Shown here: positions 16,996-25,867 of the stretch, one piece after another
Layout: every line of letters starts with the position of its first letter
Numbering within the stretch: position 1 is the first letter of the stretch
Source: Massilia sp. Root335
GTDB taxonomy: Bacteria; Pseudomonadota; Gammaproteobacteria; Burkholderiales; Burkholderiaceae_D
DNA: 42,603 nt
Direction of reading: 5' to 3'
NCBI RefSeq assembly: GCF_001425685.1
Contig: NZ_LMCY01000018.1
Span: forward strand, 3,549-46,151
Notes under the pieces: generated by a model
What the model was told of the DNA's origin: nothing
Databases searched by the model: none
What the model saw: the letters and a program-made list of their open reading frames with translations, nothing else
Translations under genes and position numbers: made by a program

Positions 16996-17038
16996 TTGAC
17001 ATCGATCCTACCGTGTGACCGTCATTCTCCAAAGAATG
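16996..17038 (+). promoter_or_regulatory. Candidate promoter with hairpin/operator
   Basis: A consensus TTGACA (16996-17001) is followed about 21 bases later by a perfect inverted repeat CATTCT-CCAA-AGAATG (17023-17038). No recognisable sigma-70 -10 lies at the right distance, so either an alternative sigma factor or a repressor site over the -10/+1 region is possible. The gene downstream starts at 17075. Confidence 0.35.
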
Positions 17039-17074
17039 GCAAACTCTGGCAGTTGAGTGTTACGGAGGTATCGA

Positions 17075-17920
17075 ATGCGTGTGGTTAGCTGGAATATTCA
17101 CTGGGGCTGTGGGAGGGACGGACGCATCCGCATCCACGCAATCATTGATGTGCTGCGCAAGCTGAATCCCGATGTGATCTGCCTGCAGGAAGTGGCTTCC
17201 AACCATCCGGAACTGGAAGGCAGTGCCAGCGCCAGCCAGTTCAAGCAGCTCGCCGGCGCGTTCGGCGGGTATCACATGATCGAGCAGGCGCCGAGCGAAA
17301 TCTATCGCAACAATCTGCCTCGCCAATTCGGCAATATCCTGTTGTCCAAATTCCGCATCACCCAGGCGCAGCGCCACGTGCTGCCGTGGCCCGTCGATCC
17401 GGAACACCCGTCCGGCATGCCGCGCGGGATGATCGAAACCGTGCTGGAAGCGCCCGGCGGCAAGCTGCGCCTGCTGACGACCCACCTCGAGTACTGTTCG
17501 CCCATGCAGCGCCGGGCGCAGGTGCGGCGCATCCGCGAACTGCACGAGGAAACGTGCGCCCGGGCTGCCGTCTACCAACCCGAGCCCGATCTCGAGCCGC
17601 CGTTCCAGCTCGGTTTCCGGCCCGGCACGGCCATCTACTGCGGCGATTTCAACTTCGGGCCCGACTCGGAAGACTATCGCGCCCTGCTGGCGCCCGCGCC
17701 GGCCGGCGCGCTCGGCCTGGTCGACGCGTGGCGGGTGCGCCACGGCGACATGGCGCGCGCGCCGACGGCCGGCCTGCACGGCTTCAAATGGCCCGAAAAG
17801 CCCGGCTGCTACGACTATTTTTTCGTCACCGAAGACCTGGCGGGACGCGTCGCCGACATGAGCGTGCAGTCCGAGACGTCGGCCTCGGACCACCAGCCCA
17901 TCGTGCTGGATCTGAGCTGA
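17075..17920 (+). CDS. Endonuclease/exonuclease/phosphatase (EEP) family protein
   Basis: A 281-residue metal-dependent phosphodiesterase fold (DNase I/exonuclease III/sphingomyelinase superfamily). Active-site signatures in order: N7 (VSWNIHW), E39 (CLQEV), H137 (TTHLE), D191 and N193 (CGDFNF), and D272-H273 (SDHQPIV). No signal peptide, so it is cytoplasmic. The ATG at 17075 has GGAGG 7 bases upstream. The substrate (DNA, RNA, lipid or phosphoinositide) cannot be told from the fold. A second member of the superfamily lies 2.1 kb downstream at 20038; the two are similar only at the motifs. Confidence 0.87.
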   Translation: MRVVSWNIHWGCGRDGRIRIHAIIDVLRKLNPDVICLQEVASNHPELEGSASASQFKQLAGAFGGYHMIEQAPSEIYRNNLPRQFGNILLSKFRITQAQRHVLPWPVDPEHPSGMPRGMIETVLEAPGGKLRLLTTHLEYCSPMQRRAQVRRIRELHEETCARAAVYQPEPDLEPPFQLGFRPGTAIYCGDFNFGPDSEDYRALLAPAPAGALGLVDAWRVRHGDMARAPTAGLHGFKWPEKPGCYDYFFVTEDLAGRVADMSVQSETSASDHQPIVLDLS

Positions 17921-17943
17921 ACTGAGCTGAGCCGGGCGGGCGC

Positions 17944-18624
17944 TTACGCGGCCGGTTCCTCGTCCTGCTCGAGCTCCTCGTCCTGCTGCGCGATCTGGCG
18001 CAGCGCCTGCTCGAACACCTCGGGCGGCTGGCCGCCGGAAATCAGGTGGCGCTGGTTGATCACGATGGCGGGCACCGAGCGGATGCCGGCGCGCTGCCAG
18101 TAGTATTCGAGCTGGCGCACCTCGTCGGCATACGCGTTCGATTCCAGCACCTGGCGCGCGGCCTCCACGTCGAGGCCGACCTCGCCCGCCGCGCGCAGCA
18201 GCACGTCGTGCGCGCCCGGGTTCTCGCCTTGCGTGAAATACGCCTCGAACAGCTTTTCCTTGAGCGCCTGCTGGCGGCCCTGGCCTTCCGCCCAGTGCAG
18301 CAGCCGGTGCGCGTCGAAGGTGTTGTAGATGCGGCCGCGGCGGCTCATGTCGAAGGTGAAGCCGACGGCCTCGCCGCGCTGGCGGATCATCTCGCGCGAC
18401 TGTTCCTGCTGGGCGGGCGTGGAACCGTATTTTTCGGCGATGTGTTCGAAGATGTCCTGGCCGTCGGGCCCCATGCCGGGATTGAGCTCGAAGGGCTGGA
18501 AGTGCATGTCGGCCGTAATCGCATCGGACACCCGCTCCAGTGCCTGCTCGAGCGATTTCAGCCCGATCACGCACCACGGGCACGACACATCCGACACGAA
18601 ATCGATTCTCATCTGCTTGCTCAC
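17944..18624 (-). CDS. DsbA-family oxidoreductase, FrnE-like
   Basis: A 226-residue thioredoxin-fold protein with an inserted helical domain and the active-site CPWC in FVSDVSCPWCVIGLKSLE. SVPAIVINQRHLISGGQPPE near residue 190 contains the cis-proline loop (VPA). No signal peptide is present, placing it in the cytoplasm like FrnE/2-hydroxychromene-2-carboxylate isomerase relatives rather than periplasmic DsbA. The C-terminal tail is Glu/Gln-rich. The start is a GTG at 18624 or the ATG at 18612. It is convergent with the EEP gene (23-base gap). Role: probably thiol-disulfide exchange, partner unknown. Confidence 0.87.
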   Translation of the reverse strand: MSKQMRIDFVSDVSCPWCVIGLKSLEQALERVSDAITADMHFQPFELNPGMGPDGQDIFEHIAEKYGSTPAQQEQSREMIRQRGEAVGFTFDMSRRGRIYNTFDAHRLLHWAEGQGRQQALKEKLFEAYFTQGENPGAHDVLLRAAGEVGLDVEAARQVLESNAYADEVRQLEYYWQRAGIRSVPAIVINQRHLISGGQPPEVFEQALRQIAQQDEELEQDEEPAA

Positions 18625-18745
18625 GTTTCACCGCCTTCCTGTTTTGTTTTCACTGACGCCACATCATGATTGCAGCGGATGGCATATGGTGACACATCGA
18701 ACGAAAGGGAGCAGCGCGTCAAACAAATTCGTTAAATCGACAATC

Positions 18746-18779
18746 CGGGGTCAGAGCCCGGTTTTGGGCTATTTCTTTC
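18746..18779. repeat. Intergenic repeat family C, copy 1
   Basis: ccggggtcagagccc followed by ggttttgggctatttcttt. The second copy family member at 39380-39461 shares the CCGGGGTCAGAGCCC core and the neighbouring AAGAAATNGCC segment. It overlaps the last codons and stop (TAG) of plsY. Confidence 0.75.
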
Positions 18780-19410
18780 GGGGAGTTGCCTTGGCCGCGG
18801 CGGCGGCCTTGGACTTGCTGCCGATGCGCGATTCCTTGCCGGCCAGCAGATTGCCGATGTTGCTGCCGTGACGGTACAGCAGCAGCAAGCTCATCGCGAC
18901 GACGGCGAACAGTTTTTCGTCGGCGCCGAACAGGAGGCCGTAGTAGAACGGCGCGAAGATCGCCGCCACCAGCGCGGCCAGCGACGAGTAGCGGAACGCG
19001 TAGGCGACGACGAGCCACGTCACCAGCGTTGCCAGGCCGAGCCAGACGTTCAGGCCCAGCAGCACGCCCAGCGCCGTCGCCACGCCCTTGCCGCCGACGA
19101 AGCGGAAGAACACGGGCCACAGGTGGCCGAGGAAGACCGCGATGGCCACCAGGGCGACGCCGCCATCCTCGACGCCGAACCGGTCGCCGAAATGGATCGC
19201 AAGCCACACGGCCAGCCAGCCCTTGGCGCAATCGCCGGCGAGGGTCGCGATGGCCGCCTTCTTGCTGCCCGAACGCAGGACGTTGGTGGCGCCCGGGTTC
19301 TTCGAGCCGTAGGTACGCGGGTCGGCCAGGCCGAACAGGCGGCTCGCCACGACGGCGAAGGAAATCGAGCCGATCAGGTAGGCTGCGACGGTGAACAGAA
19401 TTGTGTACAT
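18769..19410 (-). CDS. plsY: Glycerol-3-phosphate acyltransferase PlsY
   Basis: A 213-residue integral membrane enzyme that acylates glycerol 3-phosphate with acyl-phosphate (made by PlsX), the first step of phospholipid synthesis. Five hydrophobic helices are visible. The three cytoplasmic motifs are [11 protein letters not shown] near the start, [19 protein letters not shown] (38-56) and [20 protein letters not shown] (95-114). The last 20 residues are Lys/Ala-rich. The stop codon lies inside a family C repeat, so the tail may have been altered by repeat insertion. ATG at 19410. Confidence 0.95.
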   Translation of the reverse strand: MYTILFTVAAYLIGSISFAVVASRLFGLADPRTYGSKNPGATNVLRSGSKKAAIATLAGDCAKGWLAVWLAIHFGDRFGVEDGGVALVAIAVFLGHLWPVFFRFVGGKGVATALGVLLGLNVWLGLATLVTWLVVAYAFRYSSLAALVAAIFAPFYYGLLFGADEKLFAVVAMSLLLLYRHGSNIGNLLAGKESRIGSKSKAAAAAKATPRKK

Positions 19411-19507
19411 GAGTCTCTTTCTTATCCCAGGCCAGGCACCTGGCGCGCGTGAATATACACCATCGACCGAACCCGGCGATAGTCGGGCAACGCCCCGGCG
19501 CGCGCCG

Positions 19508-19999
19508 TCAATCCGCCAGTGCGCAATGCACGGGCCGGGCTTTCAGGACGTCGACGAGCACGGCCGGATCGATTCCGACGAGGAAGCCGCGCCGTCCTCC
19601 ATTGATATAGATCTTGTCCAGCTGCAGGATGCTGTCCTCGACATACACCGGCATCGCCTTGCGCACGCCGAACGGCGACGTGCCGCCGACCAGATAGCCG
19701 GAATGGCGCTGGGCGACGTCCGGCTTGCACGGTTCGACGGACTTGCACGGGATGGCGCGCGCCAGGTTCTTCGTCGAGACTTTACAGTCGCCATGCATGA
19801 GCACGATGAGGGGCCGCGCCGCCTCGTCCTGCATCACGAGGGTCTTGACGACGGCGTGTTCGACGACGCCCAGCTCGCGCGACGACACCGCCGTGCCGCC
19901 GTGTTCCTCATACTCGTAAGGGTGCTCCGAGAACGCAACGCCGTGCTTGCGCAGGAACTGGGTCGCCGGGGTTTCGGAGATATGCTCTTTCTTGGCCAT
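19508..19999 (-). CDS. ybaK: YbaK/EbsC-family aminoacyl-tRNA deacylase
   Basis: A 163-residue protein of the YbaK/ProX superfamily, which hydrolyses mischarged Cys-tRNA(Pro). Seen are the N-terminal [28 protein letters not shown] with the conserved Lys near 50, and the ligand loop [17 protein letters not shown]. The length fits free-standing YbaK (about 160). It could deacylate another mischarged tRNA; YbaK is the best match from the GTSPFG loop. It is divergent from the EEP gene at 20038 with 38 bases between them. Confidence 0.88.
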   Translation of the reverse strand: MAKKEHISETPATQFLRKHGVAFSEHPYEYEEHGGTAVSSRELGVVEHAVVKTLVMQDEAARPLIVLMHGDCKVSTKNLARAIPCKSVEPCKPDVAQRHSGYLVGGTSPFGVRKAMPVYVEDSILQLDKIYINGGRRGFLVGIDPAVLVDVLKARPVHCALAD

Positions 20000-20037
20000 G
20001 CGTGTTACGCTAAATGCAAACGGAGGAGTTGCTTATT

Positions 20038-21009
20038 ATGCAGCAAGAGATTCGCTTTGCCACCTTCAACGTGTGTAACCTCGCTCCGCCGGGCGCCAGG
20101 CTGTACGACAACCTGGAACCGAGCACCTCCGAGGAGTACGAAGCGAAGATCGCCTGGACCGCGCACCAGATCGACATGCTCGGCGCCGATGTCATCGGTT
20201 TCCAGGAAGTGTTCTCCCAGGCCGCGCTGGCCGAGGCGCTGTCGCGCACGCGGCGCTTCCGCGATGCCCTGCACGTCGGGTTCGATCCCGATCCGGACGC
20301 CGACAAGCTGACGCCCAGCGTCGCCCTCGCCTCGCGCCTGCCGCTGGCGGACGCGCCCCGGCAGATGCCTTATTTCCCGCCCGGGATTGCGATGCCGCCC
20401 GGCAATCGCGATCCCGAACGCTTCACGCGCGCCCCGCTGCACACGGCGATCCAGCTGGCGCCCGATCTCGTCGCCGACGTGGTGGTCGTGCACCTCAAGT
20501 CGCGCCGTCCCGACTACCGCGCGGGCGACACGGGCGACGACCCGCAACTGTACGCGCTGGCGTCGCTGCGCTCGCTGATCCGGCGCGGCACGGAGGCCGC
20601 CGCGCTGCGCGTGCTGCTGACTCAGCTCGCGCACGAGCACCACCGGCCGCGCATCGTGCTGGGCGACTTCAACGACGTGGCCGACGCGGTCACGACCGGC
20701 ATCGTGCTGGGCATCGGCGCGCCCAGCGGCGACCGTTTATATGACGCGTGCCAGTTGCAGGGCCGCCAGGACCTGCTGCGCCACGTCGGCTTTTCCAATG
20801 TGCATGATGGCTACCACACGACCATCGACCATATTCTCGTGTCGGCGGAATTCAATCGCGCCTTGCCGGGCGCGCTGGGCGAGGTCGTCGATGTCGTCTA
20901 CCTGAACGACCATCTCGACCTCGGCTTGCCGGAGGCGTCGGATCATGGGCAGGTGCTGGCGCGGCTGCGCCTGTTCGAGCAGCCGGGAACGCCGACCGGC
21001 GACGGTTGA
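20038..21009 (+). CDS. Endonuclease/exonuclease/phosphatase (EEP) family protein, second copy
   Basis: A 323-residue EEP-fold protein. Motifs: N11 (FATFNVCNL), E57 (GFQEVFS), H152 (VHLKSRRPDY), D210 and N212 (LGDFNDV), IDHILVS and ASDHGQVL near the C-terminus. The short strand and the early N motif are typical of cytoplasmic nuclease-like members. I start at ATG 20038, preceded by GGAGGAG about 10 bases upstream; an ATG at 20014 would lie upstream of this Shine-Dalgarno. The substrate is unknown. It shares little beyond catalytic motifs with the EEP protein at 17075. Confidence 0.85.
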   Translation: MQQEIRFATFNVCNLAPPGARLYDNLEPSTSEEYEAKIAWTAHQIDMLGADVIGFQEVFSQAALAEALSRTRRFRDALHVGFDPDPDADKLTPSVALASRLPLADAPRQMPYFPPGIAMPPGNRDPERFTRAPLHTAIQLAPDLVADVVVVHLKSRRPDYRAGDTGDDPQLYALASLRSLIRRGTEAAALRVLLTQLAHEHHRPRIVLGDFNDVADAVTTGIVLGIGAPSGDRLYDACQLQGRQDLLRHVGFSNVHDGYHTTIDHILVSAEFNRALPGALGEVVDVVYLNDHLDLGLPEASDHGQVLARLRLFEQPGTPTGDG

Positions 21010-21013
21010 ATGT

Positions 21014-21080
21014 TCGTGGGCTCGGGGAGCCCACCCTACAGCCGTAGGGACATCGTAGGGTGGGCACCCCGTGCCCACCA
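21014..21080. repeat. Intergenic repeat family B, copy 2 (double)
   Basis: Two hairpin halves: cgtgggctcggggagcccac followed by cctaca, then gtagggtgggcaccccgtgc followed by ccacc, in opposed orientation about a gtagggacatcgtaggg junction. The remaining gap to the adaptor gene (21081-21277) shows no gene that I can support. Confidence 0.75.
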
Positions 21081-21277
21081 TGCGCAGCCATCCGCGCGTC
21101 CGTCCCGGATTTTGCGCAGTTCAGCGTCCCTTTTGCACCGCTCGTCGCATTCCGATAGCGATTCGTCATCGCCAAACCTACCATGCTTTCATGCGCCGGG
21201 AGCTCCATCCTGCCCCGCAGGACGGAGCACTTGCGCTCTCCTTTCCGCTCGCGCTCACCACCACACGAAGAATAACC

Positions 21278-22507
21278 ATGAAGATCGAGTCCCTGCCCCT
21301 GTCTGCCGAACAGCCCACCCCGCATGTCGCGCCGCGCCGTCGCACCAAGGTCATCGCGCTCACGCTGCTCGCCGTCGCGCTGGCAGGCGCCGGCGCCTAC
21401 GCGCTGACGCATCGCGCCGCGCCGCCCGCGCAGGCGGCCGCGCCGGCGTCAAAGGCAGCCCCGGCGCCGGTGCAAGAGCTGTCGGCGCGCGACATCGCGC
21501 GCGTCGAGGCGCGCTCGCTGGCCGTCACGCTGCCGGTCACGGGCTCGTTGACGCCGCTGTCGCAGGCCACCGTCAAGTCGAAGGTGTCGGGCATCGTGCT
21601 GTCGACCGCGGTGCAGGAAGGCATGGAGGTCAAGGCCGGCCAGGTGATCGCGCAACTCGATCCCGCCGAGGCGCGCGCCCGCGTGGCCCAGCAGCAGGCC
21701 GTGCTGGCCGAGGCGCAGGCGCGCCTGGCGCTGGCGAAGAAAAACATGAGCAACAGCGCGTCGCTGCTCAAGCAGAATTTCATCGCGCAGAACGCGTACG
21801 ACACGTCCGCGAACGCCGTCGACCTGGCGCAGGCCGCCGTCGATTCCGCGCGCGCCCAGCTGGACCTCGCACGCATCGCGCTGGCCGACACCACGATCCA
21901 CGCACCGCTGTCGGGCGTCGTCAGCAGGCGGCTCGCGCAGGCCGGCGAAAAGCTGGCGCCGGACAGCCCCGTGTTCGCGATCGTCGACCTGAAACACCTG
22001 ACGCTCGACGCCCAGGTGCCGGCCTCCGACATCCCGCGCATCCACGTGGGCCAGGACGTGCAGTTCAGCGTCGACGGCTTCGACGGCCGCAACTTCGCGG
22101 GGAAGGTCGCGCGCATCAACCCGGCCACGGAAACGGGCTCGCGCGCCATGATCGTGTACGTGGACGTGGCGAATCCGGACGGCCTGCTGCGCGCCGGCAT
22201 GTTCGCCAAGGGCACCATCGTCACCGAGAAGTCGGCCCCGCATCCGTTGCTGCCGATCGGCGCCATCCGCCAGGACAACGGCCGCGACGTCGTCTACCGC
22301 ATCGACGACGGCAAGGTCGTCGTGCAGCCCGTGAAACTCGGCCTGCGCAACCAGGACGCGGGCCTCGTCGAAGCGCTCGACGGCGCCGCGGCCGGCATGA
22401 CGGTGCTGGCCGTGCCGCTCGATGGCGTCAAGCCGGGCAACAGGGTCAAGCTGCCCGATGCCGCGACCGCAACCACCGACTCGACCGCCCCGGCACGGAA
22501 AGGCTGA
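21278..22507 (+). CDS. RND efflux periplasmic adaptor (membrane fusion protein)
   Basis: A 409-residue HlyD/AcrA-type adaptor linking an inner-membrane RND pump to an outer-membrane channel. One N-terminal membrane anchor (about 26-42, VIALTLLAVALAGAGAYAL) is followed by an Ala/Pro-rich linker. The first half of the lipoyl domain (LTPLSQATVKSKVSGIVLS) precedes a long coiled-coil hairpin (about 120-195), then the second lipoyl half (TTIHAPLSGVVSRRLAQAGE) and beta-barrel and proximal domains. No lipobox is seen, so it is membrane-anchored rather than a lipoprotein. ATG at 21278 (MKIESLPL); upstream in-frame ATGs lie in the repeat region. The RND gene begins 4 bases after its stop. Confidence 0.92.
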   Translation: MKIESLPLSAEQPTPHVAPRRRTKVIALTLLAVALAGAGAYALTHRAAPPAQAAAPASKAAPAPVQELSARDIARVEARSLAVTLPVTGSLTPLSQATVKSKVSGIVLSTAVQEGMEVKAGQVIAQLDPAEARARVAQQQAVLAEAQARLALAKKNMSNSASLLKQNFIAQNAYDTSANAVDLAQAAVDSARAQLDLARIALADTTIHAPLSGVVSRRLAQAGEKLAPDSPVFAIVDLKHLTLDAQVPASDIPRIHVGQDVQFSVDGFDGRNFAGKVARINPATETGSRAMIVYVDVANPDGLLRAGMFAKGTIVTEKSAPHPLLPIGAIRQDNGRDVVYRIDDGKVVVQPVKLGLRNQDAGLVEALDGAAAGMTVLAVPLDGVKPGNRVKLPDAATATTDSTAPARKG

Positions 22508-22511
22508 AGCC

Positions 22512-25500
22512 ATGTGGATCACCCGTACCAGTATCAAATACCCGGTCTTCGCCACGATGGTGATGGTCGGCCTGATGGTGCTCGGCCTGTTCGCGTATCG
22601 CGGCCTGGGCGTCGAGAGCATGCCGAACATCGAGATCCCGGCCGTCTTCATCGAGACGCAGTATCCGGGCGCCTCGCCGGAGCAGGTCGAGAATGACGTC
22701 ACGCGTCCGATCGAGGAAGCGGCGAACACCGTCGGCGGCATCAAGACCATCCGCAGCACGTCGTGGGAAGGCCGGTCCGGCGTCGGCATCGAATTCCAGC
22801 TGACCGTCGACATGAACCGCGCGGTGCAGGACCTGCGCGACCGCATCGGCACCGTGCGCGGCGGGTTCCCGCGCGAAGTGAAGGAACCGGTCGTGTTCCG
22901 CGAGGAAGGCGAGAACACGCAGCCCGTGATCCTGCTGTCGCTGACGTCGAAGGAGCGCAGCCTGCGCGACCTGTCGATGCTGACCGACCAGGTGATCGTC
23001 AAGCGCATCCAGGCCGTCGCCGGCGTGGGCCAGGTCCGCGTCAACGGCAAGCAGGACCGCCAGGTGCTGGTCGACATCCGCCCGGACCAGCTGCGCAGCC
23101 TGAACGTCGGCATCGACGAGGTGATGACCGCCATCACGGCGACCAATGCCAACCTGCCCGCCGGCCGCATCAGCCGCGGCGCGCGCGAGAACCTGGTGCG
23201 CATCGAAGGCAAGATGAAGGAAGCGGCCGACTTCAAGCGCATCGTCGTCGCCAACCGCACGGGCGGCCCGATCTACCTGGGCCAGGTGGCCGACATTTCG
23301 GACGGCGCCGCCGAGGAACAGTCGATCTCGCGCGTGAACGGCGAGCGTGCCGTCACGCTGGAGATCGCGAAGATCCAGGACGCCAACACGGTCCAGGTGG
23401 GCACGGGCGTGAAGGCCGCCATCGCCGCGATGAAGGACAGCCTGCCGAAGGACATCCAGTTCCGCATCCTGGACGACAAGGCGAAGAACGTACAGGGCCA
23501 GCTCGACAACGTCAAGGAAACCATCGCCGAAGGCGCGATGCTGACGATGGTGATCGTGTTCCTGTTCCTGCACTCGTGGCGCAGCACCATCATCACCGGC
23601 CTGACGCTGCCGATCTCGGTGCTGGCCAGCTTCATCGCCATGAAGTACTTCGGCTTCACGCTGAACTTCCTCACGCTGATGGCGCTGTCGCTGTGCATCG
23701 GCCTGCTGATCGACGACGCCATCGTCGTGCGCGAAAACATCGTGCGCCACCTCGGCATGGGCAAGAACCACGTGCGCGCCGCGGAAGACGGCACCAACGA
23801 GATCGGCCTGGCCGTGATGGCGACGACGTTCGCCATCGTCGCCGTGTTCGTGCCGATCGCGTTCATGCAGGGCATCATCGGCCGCTTCTTCCTGCAGTTC
23901 GGGATCACCGTCGCCGTGGCCGTGCTGGTGTCGCTGTTCGTCAGCTTCACGCTCGACCCGATGCTGTCGTCCGTGTGGCCCGATCCGGTCAAGGACCGCT
24001 TCAAGTACGTGCCGTGGCTGGGCCGCCTGATGGCGCGCATCGAGCTCGGCATCGAGTGGCTGCACGGCGTGTACGCGAAGGTGCTGGCGCTCGCGCTCTC
24101 GTGGCGCAAATCGACCCTGCTGCTGGCCGTCGCGCTGTTCGCGGGCAGCCTGATGCTGGTGCCGAGGATCGGCGGCGAATTCGTGCCGCAGGTCGACGAC
24201 GGCTTCATCCAGCTGCGCCTGAAGACGCCGATCGGCTCCAGCCTGGAATACTCGGACGCCAAGCTGCGCCAGGCCGAGGCCGCGCTGGCCGAGTTCAAGG
24301 AAATCGACAGCGTCTCGACGATCATCGGCTCGTGGGAAGGCCGCAACTACTCGCAGGTGAACGTCAAGCTGACGGACGTGCACAAGACGCACCGCCGCTC
24401 GCAGCAGGACATGGAAAAAGTCATCCGCGAGCGCCTGGAAAAAATCGCCGGCGTGTCGCTGACGGTCGGCCAGCGTCCCATCTTCATCGCCATCCTCGGC
24501 ACCGACGAGGCCAAGCTGGACGCGGTCGCGCACACGCTGATGGACAAGATGCGCAAGATCCGCGGCGTGGCCGACATCGAGTACAGCCAGGAAGGCGCGA
24601 ACCCGGCCACCATCGTGAAAATCAACCACGAGCTGGCGTCCGACCTGGGCCTCACCGTGCAGCAGATCGGCACGGCGCTGCGGCCGTTCGTCGCCGGCGA
24701 CCAGACCAACCGCTGGCTCGCGCCGGACGGCCAGAACTACGAAGTCAACGTGCAGCTGCCGAAGTCGGGCCGCGAGAAGGTGGCCGACCTGGCCGACCTG
24801 TCGGTGGCGTCCTCCAAGCTGGATGCGATGGGCAATCCGATCATGGTGCCGCTGCGCCAGGTCGTGCAATTCATCCCGTCGACGAGCCCGCAGATGCTCA
24901 AGCGCCAGGCCCTGCAGCGCCGCGTGGCCGTCTACGCGGGCCTCAACGGCCGTCCGCTCGGCGACGTGATGGGCGAAGTGAACAAGGCGATGAAGGCCAT
25001 GCAGCTGCCGGACGGCGTGCGCTTCGACGTCGGCGGCGACGCCCAGCAGATGGACGAGACGATGGCAGGCTTCGGCGTGGCGCTGGGCATCGCCGTGATC
25101 TTCATCTACCTCGTGCTGGCATCGCAGTTCGGCAGCTTCCTGCAGCCGATCGCGATCATGGTGTCGCTGCCGCTGTCGCTGATCGGCGTGCTCGTCGCGC
25201 TGCTCGTCACGAAGACGACGCTGAACATCTTTTCCGTCATCGGCGTCGTGATGCTGATGGGGCTCGTGACGAAGAACGCGATCCTGCTGGTGGACTTCGC
25301 CAACCACGGCCAGCGCGCCGGCCGCAACCAGTTCGACGCGCTGATGGAAGCGGGCCAGGTGCGCCTGCGCCCGATCCTGATGACGACGCTCGCGATGATC
25401 TTCGGCATGCTGCCGATGGCGATCGGCATGGGCGAAGGCGGCGAAACGCAGGCGCCGATGGGCCGCGCCGTGATCGGCGGCGTGATCACGTCGACCCTGC

Positions 25501-25610
25501 TCACGCTCGTCGTGGTGCCGGTGGCTTATACCTATCTCGACAGCCTGGGCAAGCGGGTGGCCGCGTGGTTCAAGAAAGGGCACGAGGAAGAAGCGGTCGC
25601 GACGCCGTAG
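22512..25610 (+). CDS. RND multidrug efflux permease (AcrB/MexB/MdtB type)
   Basis: A 1032-residue proton-driven pump with twelve predicted helices and two large periplasmic loops. It starts MWITRTSIKYPVFATMVMVG. The proton-relay acids lie in GLLIDDAIVVREN and the partner lysine in LVTKNAILLVDFAN. The HAE1 signature around ESMPNIEIPAVFIETQYPGA supports hydrophobic/amphiphilic efflux rather than heavy-metal export. It is translated 4 bases after the adaptor. No outer-membrane factor gene follows, so a TolC/OprM-like channel must be encoded elsewhere. No TetR-type regulator is adjacent. The UAG stop comes from a family B repeat. Confidence 0.95.
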   Translation: MWITRTSIKYPVFATMVMVGLMVLGLFAYRGLGVESMPNIEIPAVFIETQYPGASPEQVENDVTRPIEEAANTVGGIKTIRSTSWEGRSGVGIEFQLTVDMNRAVQDLRDRIGTVRGGFPREVKEPVVFREEGENTQPVILLSLTSKERSLRDLSMLTDQVIVKRIQAVAGVGQVRVNGKQDRQVLVDIRPDQLRSLNVGIDEVMTAITATNANLPAGRISRGARENLVRIEGKMKEAADFKRIVVANRTGGPIYLGQVADISDGAAEEQSISRVNGERAVTLEIAKIQDANTVQVGTGVKAAIAAMKDSLPKDIQFRILDDKAKNVQGQLDNVKETIAEGAMLTMVIVFLFLHSWRSTIITGLTLPISVLASFIAMKYFGFTLNFLTLMALSLCIGLLIDDAIVVRENIVRHLGMGKNHVRAAEDGTNEIGLAVMATTFAIVAVFVPIAFMQGIIGRFFLQFGITVAVAVLVSLFVSFTLDPMLSSVWPDPVKDRFKYVPWLGRLMARIELGIEWLHGVYAKVLALALSWRKSTLLLAVALFAGSLMLVPRIGGEFVPQVDDGFIQLRLKTPIGSSLEYSDAKLRQAEAALAEFKEIDSVSTIIGSWEGRNYSQVNVKLTDVHKTHRRSQQDMEKVIRERLEKIAGVSLTVGQRPIFIAILGTDEAKLDAVAHTLMDKMRKIRGVADIEYSQEGANPATIVKINHELASDLGLTVQQIGTALRPFVAGDQTNRWLAPDGQNYEVNVQLPKSGREKVADLADLSVASSKLDAMGNPIMVPLRQVVQFIPSTSPQMLKRQALQRRVAVYAGLNGRPLGDVMGEVNKAMKAMQLPDGVRFDVGGDAQQMDETMAGFGVALGIAVIFIYLVLASQFGSFLQPIAIMVSLPLSLIGVLVALLVTKTTLNIFSVIGVVMLMGLVTKNAILLVDFANHGQRAGRNQFDALMEAGQVRLRPILMTTLAMIFGMLPMAIGMGEGGETQAPMGRAVIGGVITSTLLTLVVVPVAYTYLDSLGKRVAAWFKKGHEEEAVATP

Positions 25611-25686
25611 GGTGGGCGCACCGTGCCCACGCGTGACGTGTGCGGTTTGTTGGCGTTGCGCGTGGGCGGAGGACCGCCCACCCTAC
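25606..25686. repeat. Intergenic repeat family B, copy 3
   Basis: ccgtagggtgggcgcaccgt followed by gcccacg, and an inverted half gcgtgggcggaggaccgccc followed by accctac. Its first bases provide the TAG stop of the RND gene (25608-25610). Its hairpins could act in 3'-end stabilisation. Confidence 0.75.
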
Positions 25687-25750
25687 AAAAGCCCGGTCAA
25701 ATGCTCACGCGCACTTCGGCGAATCGCGTCCGTTAGCGCGTAACAGCTAC

Positions 25751-25850
25751 GTCGTCGTTCCCGCGCAGGCGGGAATCCAGGTGATGTGCCCGCGCGCGAA
25801 CGCATCGGTCATGCGCCGGAAATTGGATCCCCGCCTCCGCGGGGACGACG
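25751..25850. repeat. Repeat family A, inverted pair
   Basis: An inverted copy (25751-25780, gtcgtcgttcccgcgcaggc then gggaatccag) faces a direct copy (25821-25850, aattggatccccgcctccgc then ggggacgacg) 40 bases away, so the pair can also fold as a larger cruciform. It lies between the RND gene and the small Lys/Glu-rich gene. Confidence 0.75.
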
Positions 25851-25867
25851 CTCAGGCGCTCGAGCCC

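Noticed and set aside
22446..25583. A 1045-residue minus-strand frame opposite the RND pump
   Set aside because: Full-length shadow rich in Arg, His, Asp and Gln with no domain; the plus strand encodes a clear RND permease.
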